A stretch of 64,000 nucleotides of DNA from Sorex araneus (GCF_027595985.1 NC_073313.1:87347596-87411595), one strand, 5' to 3'; positions 33,883 through 46,076 are shown, counted from the stretch's first letter. Made by a program: numbers and translations. The notes: generated by a model from the letters alone, not told the origin.

Positions 33883-33919
33883 AACAGGGGCGCAGACCAA
33901 CACTAGAGCACTTGCTTTG

Positions 33920-34096
33920 TTATTTTGGTTTTGTTTTGGGGCCATACCTGGCGATGCTCAGGGCTGACTCCTGGCTCTGCACTCAGGGATCACTCCTGGT
34001 GGTACACGGGGGAGCAAATGGGATGCCGGGGACTGAACCCAGGTTGGCTGCGTGCAAGGTAAATGCCCTAGCTGCTGTCCTATCTCTCTGGCCCCC
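33920..34096 (-). repeat. SINE family A
   Basis: Inverted, well-preserved copy ending in TATCTCTCTGGCCCC. Confidence 0.85.
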
Positions 34097-34160
34097 TGTA
34101 GCACTCACTTTGAATGTGTGAGGCTCTGGGTTTTATCCCCAGCACTGCCACAAAAAGAGA
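34097..34160 (+). repeat. short tRNA-Ala/ID-like SINE fragment
   Basis: GTGTGAGGCTCTGGGTTTTA followed by TCCCCAGCACTGCC and an A-rich run matches the 3' half of ID-type heads. Confidence 0.4.
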
Positions 34161-34334
34161 ATCATTTAAGTTGGTACCAAAGATGACTTGGGGAACCTTA
34201 ATGTGATCTCCCTCAGCACCCCCATAGACACCCCCAATACACATACAATTTGCGGAAAACCTCTGCTTGCTATGCAATTGTAGCTTGCAAATTTTAAGGC
34301 AAATTCTCTTGAAAAAAATGGTGGGGAGTGTAGT

Positions 34335-35389
<1,055 letters not shown>

Positions 35390-36030
35390 TGTGAGGGACT
35401 TGGATGGACCCAGGACAAGCTGTAAGCTACCCTGGCATAGAAAAGGGACAGGCTAATCACTGTAAGAAGTATAATTTAGAGCACGGTCATGGAACAAATT
35501 CTGTCATGACCCAAAAAGAAGTAACTGAATAAGGTCCTGCTGGGTTTAGGAAAGACTAAGCTGGCCTGAGGACTGTAGTCTGGGATACATAGCGAGATGT
35601 CCCCAGGAAGAGCCACCCTTTAAGCTTAATATATCTCTTACACTGTTCATAAAAATGACCAAAAATACTAGTAAGAAGTAAAGTTAATATGATTGTTTAA
35701 ATGGATTTCTAGCTAAGGAAATGAGAAAGCAATATACCCTTAGATGGAATCCCACCTTGAGCAGATTTCCTAGTAATCTAGAGTGCTGAATCCCCAGTTG
35801 AGATTTTGTCCTTGAGTTAATCTCCTAGACGAACTTCTCCTGAAGGAGGGCTTTTACATCTGTTTATTATGATAATGTTCAACCACACCTATGTGTACCC
35901 CCACTGTTCACGATTTCTATATAACTATACTGTGAGAGAAAAATAAGCGGTCATGAATTACCAACCAGCCTGTGGCCCCATTCCTTTGTTCTGTTCCCAT
36001 TTGTCCTTTCGTTTGTTCGTCTGTCATCAT
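35390..36030 (+). mobile_element. LTR-like block (solo LTR candidate)
   Basis: Starts TGTGAGGGAC, has a TATATAAC box near 35920, an AATAAG polyadenylation-like signal near 35941 and a pyrimidine-rich, U5-like end with GTTTGTTCGTCTGTCATCA, then TGGCGAGGGGACGG that could be a primer-binding-site relic. No retroviral genes adjoin it. Boundaries and class are inferred. Confidence 0.5.
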
Positions 36031-36253
36031 CAATGGCGAGGGGACGGTTCTCAGCCACCGAATGTACCCAGTTTGAATTCACAGTGAAGAATTTCTTTTT
36101 ATTAAGGTATAACTGACATATGACTTTATAGCAGTTTCTGACATACTATGTACAGATTTGGTATTTGCAGATATTGCTTAATAATTAATACAATAACTCT
36201 AGTTATTGATGGATAGCATCACCATGCACTTGCACTTTTTTAACTTTTGATAT

Positions 36254-36412
36254 TTGAGCTACACCCAGCAACTTCCTCCTGGTTTTGTGCTCCAGGGGCC
36301 ACTCCTAGTGGGGCTCAGAGGACCATATGCGATGCTGGGGATCAAACTGGGGTTGGCTTCATACAAGGCAAGTGCTTTAACTCCTTCCTATACTATCTCT
36401 CTGGCCCCAGTT
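36254..36412 (-). repeat. SINE family A
   Basis: Inverted copy with tail-side TTTGAGCTACACCCAGCAAC and head complement ATCTCTCTGGCCCC. Confidence 0.8.
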
Positions 36413-38029
36413 ACATTTTTTTTGAGATGACATCAACTCTCTCCACAACTTTTAATCAGACAGTATATTAATTAGTGTCACCATACAGCAATGACCTGTA
36501 TTATCTTTATATCTGACTTTTCAAATGTTGGTATAGTCTACAAACCTATCCTTAATTTTCCACTCACTGTCACATCTTCACAATGTTACAGTGGCTAACT
36601 GGCTAACTTTTGGGTCCTTGTGAACAGCATGGAAGATTAGCAAGCCAAACACCCGATGTTGTCACTGTTGTGACTCTTATAGCTCTTTATTTCCTAGCTC
36701 CATATGGGTATATTTCAGTGGGTTGCAGCAGCCACAGACATGGGAACCTCTGCTTCTGGGACAGCAAGCCCATGACTGTTTGCTAGTTCTCACTGCTTCT
36801 CTGCCACTTGCTGCTTCTTCTTCCATCACCCTCTTGGTTTTTGCTGCCTAGGTCCTTGCCATCTCAGTCCATGTTTGGCTGCTTGCAGCTTCCTGAAGCC
36901 CATAGCACCACCTCTCTGCCACCATGTGTTTATCAGTCCCCTGTCATTGCTGTTTGCATCTCGCAGCATCTTCTCTGTGTTGTGTGTTTCCTACCATACG
37001 TCTGTGCCATCTGCCACTCTGGTCTTCTATGCTGTGTCCTATGCTGTATATGCTATTTATCCCCGTCCTTAGCTGTTTTTTACAGTCTAACTGGGTGTTT
37101 TTACAGTACAGACTGACACTCAATGCAAGCAATGTTGAAAATGACTGAGTTCTCTTGATTATCTGTGCCCGCTCCATACTTCTGTCTTAACAATATTTTC
37201 CCATGCCACTATTTCTCAGCCAACAACATCTATAAATGCTGTGTAATGCTCCAGTCTGGAATGGGTTTACTTGCTTTCTGGTTCTGACGGCTCTATATAT
37301 GGGTTCCAGCTTTATTGCTCTAATGTGTCATGCTAGGATGAGCATTTGTGAGCTGACACCTTTATGCTCCTCCAGATTCTTTTTCTTGAAGCAGAACTAC
37401 CAGGATGACTATTTCCATATCAGTGTTTCAGGCTCCCCACAATATTGCCACTTTGCTTCCAAAAGGGGGTGTTCATTTCCCTTTCAACAAGCAGCAGGTA
37501 TGGCTAAGGGGAGGATGACACTGGATTAACATAGGACACAGATTTTCATTTCCTAACATATCGATATCCAGCATAAGTATGGGAGGAATAAATAGTAAGG
37601 AGAGGTAGGAAATTTTCTCTGCCTCCACAGGTTCCTGATCTACTGGAGAGAACAAGTTCAATCAGATCATCTAAGTGTACTTACAAATAGTGATGCATGC
37701 TTGGAGGAGAGAAAAGGGTGCAAGGAGATGGTCGGCTCCAGGTGAGAGTGACCAGACAGCAGCCATGGGCAGAAGTCCCATATGCTGAAAGCCAGAGAAT
37801 GAGGTGGCAGAACATAAAAGGACCTGGAGTTTATGACAGACGCATGTTAGGTCTTGTGGGTTCTAGAAAGAATTCTGAAGAGACACTGACAGAATTGTTT
37901 TTAAGGAGATATAAAATGTTTATTGACTCACATATTGGACATTTAAGAAGGAACTAGATAAGACCTTTCTGTATTTTAAGGTCTTTAAGCACTACTGGAG
38001 ATGATTCTTGAGTTCTCTGCTGGTTTGCT
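36413..38029. other. no gene supported
   Basis: A 1.6 kb stretch without recognisable repeats. Overlapping Cys/Leu/Ser-rich frames at 36808-37148 are T/C-rich sequence artefacts. Confidence 0.35.
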
Positions 38030-38290
38030 CTTTTTTAAAATTTATTATTATTATTTTTTATTGAATCACCATGAGAAAAGTTACAAAGCTTTCAGGTTTA
38101 AGTCTCAGTCATACAATGATCAAACACCCATCCCTTCACAGGTGCACATGCTCCACCACCAAGAACCCCAGTATACCTCCCATCCCACCCACCCCCCGCC
38201 TGTGTGGCTGATGATTTTCACTTTACTTTCTCTTTGATTACATTCAATATTTCAACAGAAAACTCACTATTATTAATTGGAATTTCCCCC
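38030..38290 (-). mobile_element. LINE-1 3' end, inverted
   Basis: Starts with TTATTGAATCACCATGAGAA (tail complement), then CATACAATGATCAAACACCC and CACATGCTCCACCACC, the same order as at 22640 and 40805. Confidence 0.7.
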
Positions 38291-38694
38291 CCAAAATCAG
38301 ACCTGCCAAAAAGGCATCATTTGATAATTTGTTTTCCATTACTGAGAATGAAGAGTATATGAGGTTTTGGATTACTGTTATTTTAGTAATTAAGTCCAGA
38401 TAAATTTATGCCAGAAGGCGCGTCACTACAAGCTTGTACCTCTGCTTAGTGGGCTCCATAAGATGGCAGTCGCCACGCTGCTGGGAAAGGAAAGGACGAG
38501 AGAGAAAAACCTTTCTTCTCCCAGGAAGGCATGGGGCCTTAGCTTAGTTCACAGTCTAGAGGCATTTCTGCAAGAAGCTGCTGGGTGCTGAAAGTAGTCA
38601 TTAGGCCTTGGAATCATGGTTTTTTAGGAGAGGAGGAGCCGTTCATGTGCGGCCACTCTCGGGGGTTTCGGTCTGGGCGGGGATGGAATGGTTT

Positions 38695-38877
38695 TTATTT
38701 TTTTTTTTTTGCTTTTTGGGTCACACCTGGCGATGCACAGAGGTCACTCCTGGCTCTGCACTCAGGAATTAACCCTGGTGGTGCTCAGGGGACCATATGG
38801 GATGCTGGGAATCGCACCTGGGTTGGCCGTGTGCAACGCAAACGCCCTCCTATCCACTGTGCTATCACTCCAGCTCC
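38695..38877 (-). repeat. SINE family A, young-looking
   Basis: Near-consensus inverted copy with a T-run tail, flanked by GGATGGAATGGTTTT (left) and GGACGGAATGGTTTT (right), a 15-base target-site duplication with one mismatch. Confidence 0.93.
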
Positions 38878-39019
38878 GGGGACGGAATGGTTTTAAATAG
38901 GCTAAGTGATCTCGTTTGCTATGGGAGGATCACTTGTCAAAACAAATAAAAGTTTTAAATTTAAGCCATGGTAAAATGGGTGTAAAGGGGCTTAAGAAAA
39001 TTTACCACTGGAGCCATTG

Positions 39020-39075
39020 TTCGGGCCAGATGCCAGGAATGGAATGATCAGCCCGCCACATGCAAGGCAAAGCCT
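39020..39075 (-). repeat. SINE family A head fragment
   Basis: Only the inverted head with GCCACATGCAAGGCAAAGCC is readable. Confidence 0.45.
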
Positions 39076-39127
39076 TAACTCCTGTAACAGAGAGCTGGTG
39101 CCTCAGAGTAGCCTTTTACGTTTGATT

Positions 39128-39260
39128 AACTGGGCCACATCCAGCATTGCCCAGGGATTACTCCTGGGTTGGGAGATTATATAGAGTGCCAGGGACTGAG
39201 CCTAGGTTGACTGTGTGCAAGGCAAACGCCCTACATGCTGACCTGTCCCTCTGACCCCTC
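39128..39260 (-). repeat. SINE family A, internally deleted
   Basis: Inverted copy. The body is shortened between TTACTCCTGG and the B-box complement. Confidence 0.7.
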
Positions 39261-39302
39261 ATTTTTTAACTCACCTTAGTATGAAGAATATTCTGATCAT
39301 AT

Positions 39303-39402
39303 TGTTGAACAATAACAATAAGTCTCACAATGGAGACGTTACTGGTGCCCGGTCAAGCAAATCGATGAGCAACGGGATGACAGTGACAGTGACAGTGATT
39401 GT
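39303..39402 (+). repeat. SINE family B, 5'-truncated
   Basis: From AACAATAAGTCTCACAATGG to a GATGACAGTGACAGTGACAG tail with at least three ACAGTG-type units. Confidence 0.88.
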
Positions 39403-39761
39403 TGAACAAAGTGTTTTCATCATGCAAAGTTGCAATTACGCTCATTAAACAACCCTTTCCCATTTCCCACCCTCCCCACCCCCTGGCAGCCACCGTTCTA
39501 CTTTCTATCTCTATGAATTCCACTATTCTGGGTGCCTCGTGTAAGTATGATTGTGCAGTGTTTGTCCTCCTTTGACTGGCTTATGTCACTTAACATAATG
39601 TTCTCATGCTTATCTATGCAGTATGTATAAGGATTCCCTTTTTAAAATTCCTCTTTTTAATTATGAGTGTAACTCTTGGTTAATACTTAACCCAGCAGTA
39701 TAGGTCTAACAAATACTTAGACCCAACAGTGCTGGAGGGTGGGGTGGTGGTGGGAATGATG

Positions 39762-39878
39762 CAAGGGCCACACCCAGAAGTATTGGGGGAGGAGGCATAT
39801 GATGCCATGGATTGAACTTGGGACTTCGCACATGCAAGGCATGAGCTCCATCTCTTTTAACTATCTCCTCAGCTCTTC
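39762..39878 (-). repeat. SINE family A, deleted
   Basis: Inverted partial copy with GGGCCACACCCAGAAGTATT and ATCTCCTCAGCTC ends. Confidence 0.55.
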
Positions 39879-39879
39879 C

Positions 39880-40070
39880 CTTTATTTATTTATTTATTTA
39901 TTTGCTTTTTGGGTCACATACAGCAATGCACAGAGGCTACTCCTGGCTCATGCACTCAGGAATTACTCCTGGTGGTGCTCGGGGGACTATATAGATGCTG
40001 GGAATCGAACCCAGGTTGGCCGCGTACAAGGCAAATGCCCTACCCGCTGTGCTATTGCTCCAGTCCCTTC
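39880..40070 (-). repeat. SINE family A with (TTTA)n tail
   Basis: Well-preserved inverted copy ending in TATTGCTCCAGTCCC. Its tail side is a TTTA run at 39882-39903. Confidence 0.9.
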
Positions 40071-40439
40071 TTCCCTATATTTTAAAGGCAGAAGGATATT
40101 CCATTTTTCCTTTGGTGGGCAGTTGTGTTACTTCCACCCTTGAGCTATTGTGAGTAAAAATGCTACGGATATGGGTATGCAAATATCTGTTGAAGTGCTG
40201 GCTTTCGATTCTTTTGCATCTATACTCTGAAGTGCAATTGCTGGATCATATGGCAGTTCTATTTTAAATTTCTGAAGAACCTTGAGAATCATTTTCGAAA
40301 AGCAGATTCAGCAAGAATAATTTTTCTGCCTACAAAATTATAGACAAGGGTACTGAATGGCAGCACAAAAGCAGTGAGCTAAGGTCAGGTTATCTGCAAT
40401 CTCCCACGTTTGGACCTTATTTTAAAAATTAAGTCACGA

Positions 40440-40805
40440 TGCCCAAGAGGGCAGAGAGAGAGAGAAAGAGAGAGAGGGAGTGAGGGAGGGTCAGAGGGAG
40501 AGAGAGAGAGGTAGAGGGAGAGGGAAGGTGGGAGAGAGAGAAAGAGGAGAGAGGGAGTGGGAGAGGGAGGGGAGAGAGAGACAGAGAGAGAGAGAGAGGG
40601 AGGCAGAGAGAGAAGTGCCTGTCATAGAGCACAGAGGCAGGAGGCAGGCTCCAGGTGGTGATGGGAGGGAAATCGGGGACACTGATACTGGGAAATGTAC
40701 ACTGGTGGAGGGATGGGTGTTTAAACACTGTATGGCTGAAACCTAATCACGAACAGCTTTGTAATGGTCTATCTCACAGAGATTCAATAAAAAATCTTTA
40801 AAAAA
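40440..40805 (+). mobile_element. LINE-1 3' end, forward, with (GA)n expansion
   Basis: Contains ATGTACACTGGTGGAGGGAT and GAGATTCAATAAAAAATC. The left half is a GA-rich microsatellite (40450-40613). Confidence 0.7.
40450..40613. repeat. (GA)n-rich microsatellite
   Basis: GAGA/GGGA mosaic of about 160 bases. Open frames across it on both strands are artefacts. Confidence 0.95.
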
Positions 40806-41095
40806 TTTACAATGAGATATACAGTTACAAAATCGTACATGATTGGGTTTCAGTTACACAATGTTCCAACACCCATCCCTTCACAAGTGTACATTTCCCA
40901 CCACCAATGTCCCCAGTTTCCCTCCCACCCCACCTCAGCCTGCCTCTAGGGCAGACAGCTCTCTCTCCTTTTAGGCACTGTGATCTGCAATACTGTTACT
41001 GAAAGGTTATTTCACGTTACCTCCTTTCAGCACTCAGGTCTTGTCCAGAGAGATCATCTGATCATTTCCAATGATCATTGTCATAGCTGGACCTC
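40806..41095 (-). mobile_element. LINE-1 3' end, inverted, tail-to-tail partner
   Basis: Directly after the forward copy the same 3' end runs in reverse: CAATGAGATATACAGTTACA, CACCCATCCCTTCACAAG, GCCTCTAGGGCAGACAGC, GATCATTTCCAATGATCATT. Confidence 0.7.
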
Positions 41096-41754
41096 TTTTT
41101 TCACAGCCACCACCAAATTCAAACTCTATAGGCCTCGAGCGTCTCTTTGAATTCATTTGTAAGACATTTCTCAGCTTCCAGTTTCTCTCCATTTCAGTCT
41201 CCATTGCACTGTCAGAATAACCTTTCCAATGCATTGCTTTGATATGGGTCTCTTTCCATCACATCGCTTCTCTCCTGCTTGTTGCCTTACCTCCCTTTCC
41301 TCCCTTCCTCCCACCCTCCTTTGTTCCTCCCTTTCCTTCTCCCTTCCTTTCTTCCCTACATTTTTCCTAGAGACAATCAGTCATCTAGCTAGCTATGTTA
41401 GGAAGCCCAAGAATGGGATCGAGAGATAATGGGTGAGGAGCGTGAATGAAGGTTAGGCATAGCATGGAGGATGAGACATTCTAGAGTGTCTGTACAAGCA
41501 AGGATTTCTGGGTAGAGCAAACACAAGCACAGGCCCAGAGGTGGAGTGGCAGGAAGGGGGGTAAGATTCTGAGGTGGCAAGAGTTGGATCCTTCAGAGTG
41601 GGTTTACCTCTAAGTATGGCTGAAACAGTCTAGTAGCAGTATGATACTGGGTACTTTTATAAAGGTGCACATCAGAACCATGTGAGTCAATATATTGGAA
41701 ACATGTGACATAATCTATGATTATACTTTTGAAAAACGAGCTTCCTAAGGACGT
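41096..41754. other. no gene; CCTT-rich patch
   Basis: A CTTCC/CCTT-rich patch lies at 41288-41360. No coding signal is supported. Confidence 0.4.
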
Positions 41755-41900
41755 GGCCTCGGAAGTGGGAGGGTACTTGAGATATTGGTGGAGGGATGCT
41801 GACATTGGCAGTGAGATTGGAGTTGAAGCATTGCATGCCTGAAATGCTATTATTCACAGTATTGTATATCAAAGTGCTCAAATAAAAAAAATTGGAAAAA
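41755..41900 (+). mobile_element. LINE-1 3' end, forward, diverged
   Basis: GATATTGGTGGAGGGATGCTG, a GCCTGAAATGCTATTATTCA block and a final CTCAAATAAAAAAAATT tail. Confidence 0.6.
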
Positions 41901-41931
41901 AAAGAAATAAAATGTGGATTTATTTTTTCAT

Positions 41932-42098
41932 TTGTTTTGATTTGGGGACACTCCTAGTAGTGCCCAGGGCTTACTCCTGACTCTGTGCTCAGGGATCACT
42001 TTTGGCAGGCTCAGGGGGACCATATGGGGTCCTAGGGATTGAACTGTGTTGGCCATATGCAAGGCAAAACCCTACCTGCTATTGTGTCTCTGGTCCCA
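41932..42098 (-). repeat. SINE family A
   Basis: Inverted copy with head complement TTGTGTCTCTGGTCCC. Confidence 0.8.
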
Positions 42099-42136
42099 AA
42101 TGTGGACTTCTATACCCCATTTAAGACCTACTGAAT

Positions 42137-42322
42137 TAGGGGCAGGGGAGATAGTATTGGAGGTAACGACACTTGCCTTGTATGTGACTGTGGTGACCAT
42201 CACCATGGTTCACATCCTCAGCGCCATATCCTGAGCACCACCACGGATCACTCCTGAGCACAGAGCCACAAATAATTTCTGACCACTGTCAGTTTAGCTC
42301 CCCCCACCCCAAAGCAAAGGAA
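42137..42322 (+). repeat. SINE family A, diverged
   Basis: Forward copy with GGGGCAGGGGAGATAGTATT head. The B-box region is altered by an insertion near 42190-42215. Confidence 0.6.
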
Positions 42323-42879
42323 ATACACAGACCTACTGAACTAGAGTTCCTACGGCTGGGGTCTGGAATCCTGTGGGCTAACATCTCCAGGTGGTTCTCC
42401 TGAATCCTAAAATTAGAGATCACTGATGCAGGGCCTGGAAGGGCATAGGAAAGTTTAGGTATTATGGAAAATGCAGAGAAATTACCAAAGGGATACTTGC
42501 TATGGGGAGAATAGATTGTAGGGTAGCAAGTTTAGAAAACAGAAGACCCTTTCAGAGTTGGGGCCCTCTACTCTTCCATACTTCCAGAAGCCCTGGCAGC
42601 CACACCCACACCCCATAGCCAAGGCAATGTAAACTCACCCTTTGAGCCAGCACTACAGATAATGGAGTTTCTGGTGTGTTGTGCTGCATATACCACAGAT
42701 GCAGCGTTATCATGCCTCCAAATTCCACAATACTAACATCCCCAGTATAAGCACAACAAATTAGACTGGGAAAGTAACATAGAAGCCAACTAAGATCAAT
42801 AAATGAAAACAAGAAAACAGAGGCTCAACTAGCAACAAACAGCTCAGCAAACCCTCAGACAAGGAGTCAGTGCTCCATG
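42323..42879. other. no feature recognised
   Basis: No supported gene. The minus-strand frame at 42552-42812 has no recognisable domain. Confidence 0.35.
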
Positions 42880-43395
42880 GTGAGATTAACAATTTTCACA
42901 AATTTTCTTTTACTGAGTATTTTTTGATAATTCTATTAATCATTTAGTTGTAACCAGCAATATAAAATAAATTACTTTGTGCCTGCTAAGCGGACAGGCT
43001 TGGGGTGGGGGAGTGGTTGGTAAATGGGAACAATGGTGGAGGATAGGTCGCTATGGTAGTAGGATTGGTGTTGGAACATTGAATGGCCGTAACAACTCTC
43101 ACTGTCACTGTCATCCTGTTGCTCATCGATTTGTTCGAGTGGGCACCAGTAACGTCTCTCATTGAGAGACTTATTGTTACTATTTTTAGCATATCCAATA
43201 CGCACAGGTAGCTTGCCAGGCTCTGCCGCGCGGGCTCTCGGTAGCTTGCTGGGCTCTCCGAGAGGGGTGGAGGAATCGAACTCGGGTCAGCTGCGTGAAA
43301 GGCGAATGCCCAACCGCTGTGCTATCGCTCCAGCCCGTAACAACTGTATTATGAACAATTTTGTAAACTATGGTGTTTAAATAAATTAAAAACAC
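42880..43395 (+). mobile_element. LINE-1-like 3' end split by a family B SINE
   Basis: The left part ends GGATTGGTGTTGGAACATTG-AATGGCCGTAACAACT. The right part resumes CGTAACAACTGTATTATGAAC and ends GTGTTTAAATAAATTAAAAA. It is related to 5060-5295. Confidence 0.65.
43098..43335 (-). repeat. SINE family B inserted in LINE-1 end
   Basis: Full inverted copy flanked by an exact ten-base duplication CGTAACAACT (43088-43097 and 43336-43345). Confidence 0.95.
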
Positions 43396-43805
43396 AAAAC
43401 CAAGAAGACCCTAACAAGGGATGCTGGTAGCTGTAAGCAGTGTAACAGCAGCGAAGGTGATAAGAAGGATGTGAATGGGGCCAGGTTGTTGAGGTAGAGT
43501 TGACAGGAATGCGAGAAATCAAGGCTAATTCTTGGATATTTAACCTGAGTGCCTGGGTGCATAATGTTGACATTCTCTCAGGCTAACAGAGGATCTGGTT
43601 TAGATAGCTGTCAAGAGACGTGCTGTAAAAGAATTCTCTTAAGGACATGAGAAGTTGGAGCTGGCTTGTAAGCCATCTGAGTGGAGTTTTTATTTAATTA
43701 GATACACGGGAGAGGGAATCCTAAGTAGTAACAAACTGAAGGTAGATATCTGAATTTTCAGGCATTTTAGACTGTGCCACCGATTGATTAATTTATGCCC
43801 CATTT
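43396..43805. other. no feature recognised
   Basis: Nothing supportable. Confidence 0.35.
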
Positions 43806-44010
43806 TCTTGTTATTGTGATGATTGGAGGTCACATATACTTGTTTGTGGTACTTTCACCTTTAGTTGCAGTACTTCCCCACACACCACTGCACCAGAGAT
43901 TATACACTTTTGTTGCACCCCTGCGACTATACTTGGGGGTTTGAGGTGCTACTGAGGACTAAACTCATAGCAAGGGAGAAACTCTACCAATGAACTATCC
44001 CTAGGCCCTA
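43806..44010 (-). repeat. repeat type C, copy 2
   Basis: Opens TTATTGTGATGATTGGAGGT then CACATATACTTGTTTGTG and closes with CCAATGAACTATCCCTAGGC. In reverse, the close reads like a tRNA-type head (GGGATAGTTCATTGGTAGAG). Confidence 0.55.
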
Positions 44011-44117
44011 TTAATGGTATATAAAGTCTCAGAAATTGACACGGTTCCACAAAAGACATGAATGGACAGAACAGAAGAGCTTGGGAAAATGGTGGAAGAG
44101 GTTGGATAGGCACAAAG

Positions 44118-44322
44118 GAATCACTATCACTGTCATCCTGTTGATCAACGATTTGCTCGTGCAGGCCCAGTAACGTCTCCATTCGTCCTAGCCCTGAGAT
44201 TTTAGCAGCTTCTCTTTACTCATCCTTCTCAATGGTGCCACATTAGCTCTTCAGGGTCAGGGGAATGAGACCCATCATTGTTACTGTATTTGGCATATGA
44301 ATATGCCACGGGGACCAGGTCT
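44118..44322 (-). repeat. SINE family B, long variant
   Basis: Inverted, starting TCACTATCACTGTCATCCTG. An extra block (CCCTGAGATTTTAGCAGCTT and following) lies between the CAGTAACGTCTCCATT and TTGTTACTGT segments. The same extra block occurs at 56232-56570. The head is missing. Confidence 0.75.
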
Positions 44323-44503
44323 GAAAGTGGGGCCGATGGATGAGGTAAGGCTGTGTGCTGAGTAGATGAGTAGACATAAACATCTAAAGGTCTCTGAGTA
44401 AATGTAACACACTCATAGTGTAGCTATTAAAGACCTCAAGGGTAACATGTAGGGAGTATTAGGCTTCTCCCCCAGCACAGGTTGCCTTTGGCTCAATGTT
44501 TTG

Positions 44504-44506
<3 letters not shown>

Positions 44507-44538
<32 letters not shown>

Positions 44539-44697
44539 TTTTGGGTCACACCTGGCGATGTGTGTGTTACTCCTGGCTCTGCACTCAGGAATTACTCCTG
44601 GCGGTGCTCAGGGGACCATATGGGATGCTGGGAATCGAACCCGGGTTGGCCAAAAGCAAGGCAAACACCCTACCCGCTGTGCTATCGCTCCAGCCCC
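44507..44697 (-). repeat. SINE family A, young-looking, long T run
   Basis: Near-consensus inverted copy with about 28 T at its tail side. CTCAATGTTTT left and CTCAATATTTT right suggest the target duplication. Confidence 0.93.
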
Positions 44698-45280
44698 TCA
44701 ATATTTTTATATGCCTGACTGTGTACTTGAGGAGGGGATGGGTCCTTGGGCACCTGCTTGCTTGTACATCTGGGATCTGGGAGAAAGAATGTCCTTGGGT
44801 ACTGGGCCAGCTTTGTTCTGTTTTCAATAAGAGAGCCCTGAGACTGTGTTGCTTGGTTACAAGACAATGGATGCAATGTAGAAGCAACTATACAAAAGTG
44901 GCCATAATGTGACGGTAGCTAAAATAAAGCTTATTAACCTCCACATGGCTGGTTTCTTCCTCTTGGGTGTCCAATTCCTGGGTTGAGACCCCAGGAGCAA
45001 ACCAGGTGCTCTACAGATGGCAGAACTGATGTGATACATTATGATATTGGATGATGGAGAGGGGACAACTTGGATGCATGGAATGACAAAACTGAGTGGT
45101 GGAGATCAGCAGCTGAATCGCTGAGTCTGAATGCGGCCCCCAGCTCAGTAGACCTTTCATGATCTATGAATTTAGGAAGGTAAACTCACAGGTCCCAAAA
45201 CAGACCTTTGGTGGGAGGCTGAGTCCTCCAAGTGATTCTGATGCACAATCCAGTCTGAGAAGTGCTGGTCTAGGGAGTTT
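44698..45280. other. no feature recognised
   Basis: No gene or repeat supported. Confidence 0.35.
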
Positions 45281-45282
45281 TA

Positions 45283-45390
45283 TTTTTTTGTGGTGCTCAG
45301 GGGACCATATTGGGTGCCAGGGATTTCAAGCAGAGGTGGGCCATGTTCAACGTAAAGAGTCTTACCTCCTATATTATCTCTCTGGCTCCT
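45283..45390 (-). repeat. SINE family A, 3'-truncated
   Basis: Inverted partial copy with GGTGCTCAGGGGACCATATT and final ATCTCTCTGGCTCC. Confidence 0.75.
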
Positions 45391-45394
45391 GGTC

Positions 45395-45647
45395 TATCAC
45401 TGTCACTGTCATCCCGTTGCTCATTGATTTGCTTGAGTGGGCACCAGTAATGTCTCCAACGTGAGACTTGTTACTGTTTTTTGGCATACTGAATATGTCA
45501 CGGGTAGCTTGCCAGGCTCTGCCGTGCAGGCGAGATACTCTTGGTAGCTTGCCGGGCTCTCCGAGAGGGGCGGAGAATTGAACCCGGAGGGGCGGAGAAT
45601 TGGCTGCTTGCAAGGCAAATGCCCTGCTGTGCTACTGGCTCCTGTCT
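45395..45647 (-). repeat. SINE family B with internal duplication
   Basis: Inverted copy starting TCACTGTCACTGTCATCCCG. GAGGGGCGGAGAATTG occurs twice in the head-body junction (about 45566 and 45587). Confidence 0.88.
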
Positions 45648-45736
45648 AAGGTGTTTAAAAAGATATTTCTGCTTAGGACCCAACTCAAGAAAACCCACTC
45701 AACCAGTGTGTGGTGGGGCCTTGGCATAGGTCTGTT

Positions 45737-45762
45737 TTATTATTATTATTATTATTATTATT
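45737..45762. repeat. (TTA)n microsatellite
   Basis: Eight ATT/TTA units at the tail side of the SINE that follows. Confidence 0.92.
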
Positions 45763-45816
45763 TGGTTACACCCAACTGTGTTCAGGGCTTACTACTTGCT
45801 CTGTGCCCAAGGATCA

Positions 45817-46003
45817 TTTTCATTTTTTCATTTTTTTTTTGCTTTTTGCGTCACACCCAGTGATGCACAGGGGTTACTCCTGGCTTTGCACTCAGGAATT
45901 ACCCCTGACGGTGCTCAAGGGACTATATGGGATGCAGGAATCAAACCCGGGTTGGCTGCATGCAAGGCAAACGCCCTACCCACTGTGCTATTGCTCCAGC
46001 CCC
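45817..46003 (-). repeat. young SINE family A nested in older copy
   Basis: Near-consensus inverted copy flanked by AAGGATCA at 45809-45816 and 46004-46011. Confidence 0.93.
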
Positions 46004-46016
46004 AAGGATCACTCTT

Positions 46017-46076
46017 TTTAATTTTTTTAAAATTTATTGAATCACATCAAGATAGCTACAAGCTTTCATGTTTGGG
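46017..46076 (-). mobile_element. very short LINE-1 3' end, nested
   Basis: Inverted terminal piece (TTTATTGAATCACATCAAGA to CTTTCATGTTTGGG) flanked by TCACTCTT at 46009-46016 and 46077-46084. Confidence 0.85.

Larger units (their letters stand above)
39430..40300 (-). mobile_element. old LINE-1 fragment, inverted, carrying SINEs
   Basis: TTTGACTGGCTTATGTCACT and, after the SINE insertions, GAGCTATTGTGAGTAAAAAT and GAAGTGCAATTGCTGGATCA are standard LINE-1 3' region complements. It is interrupted at about 39670-40070. Confidence 0.6.

Noticed and set aside
43980-44010. tRNA gene candidates at SINE heads and at the end of repeat type C
   Set aside because: Only A/B-box-like halves are present. 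No complete cloverleaf with acceptor stem could be formed.
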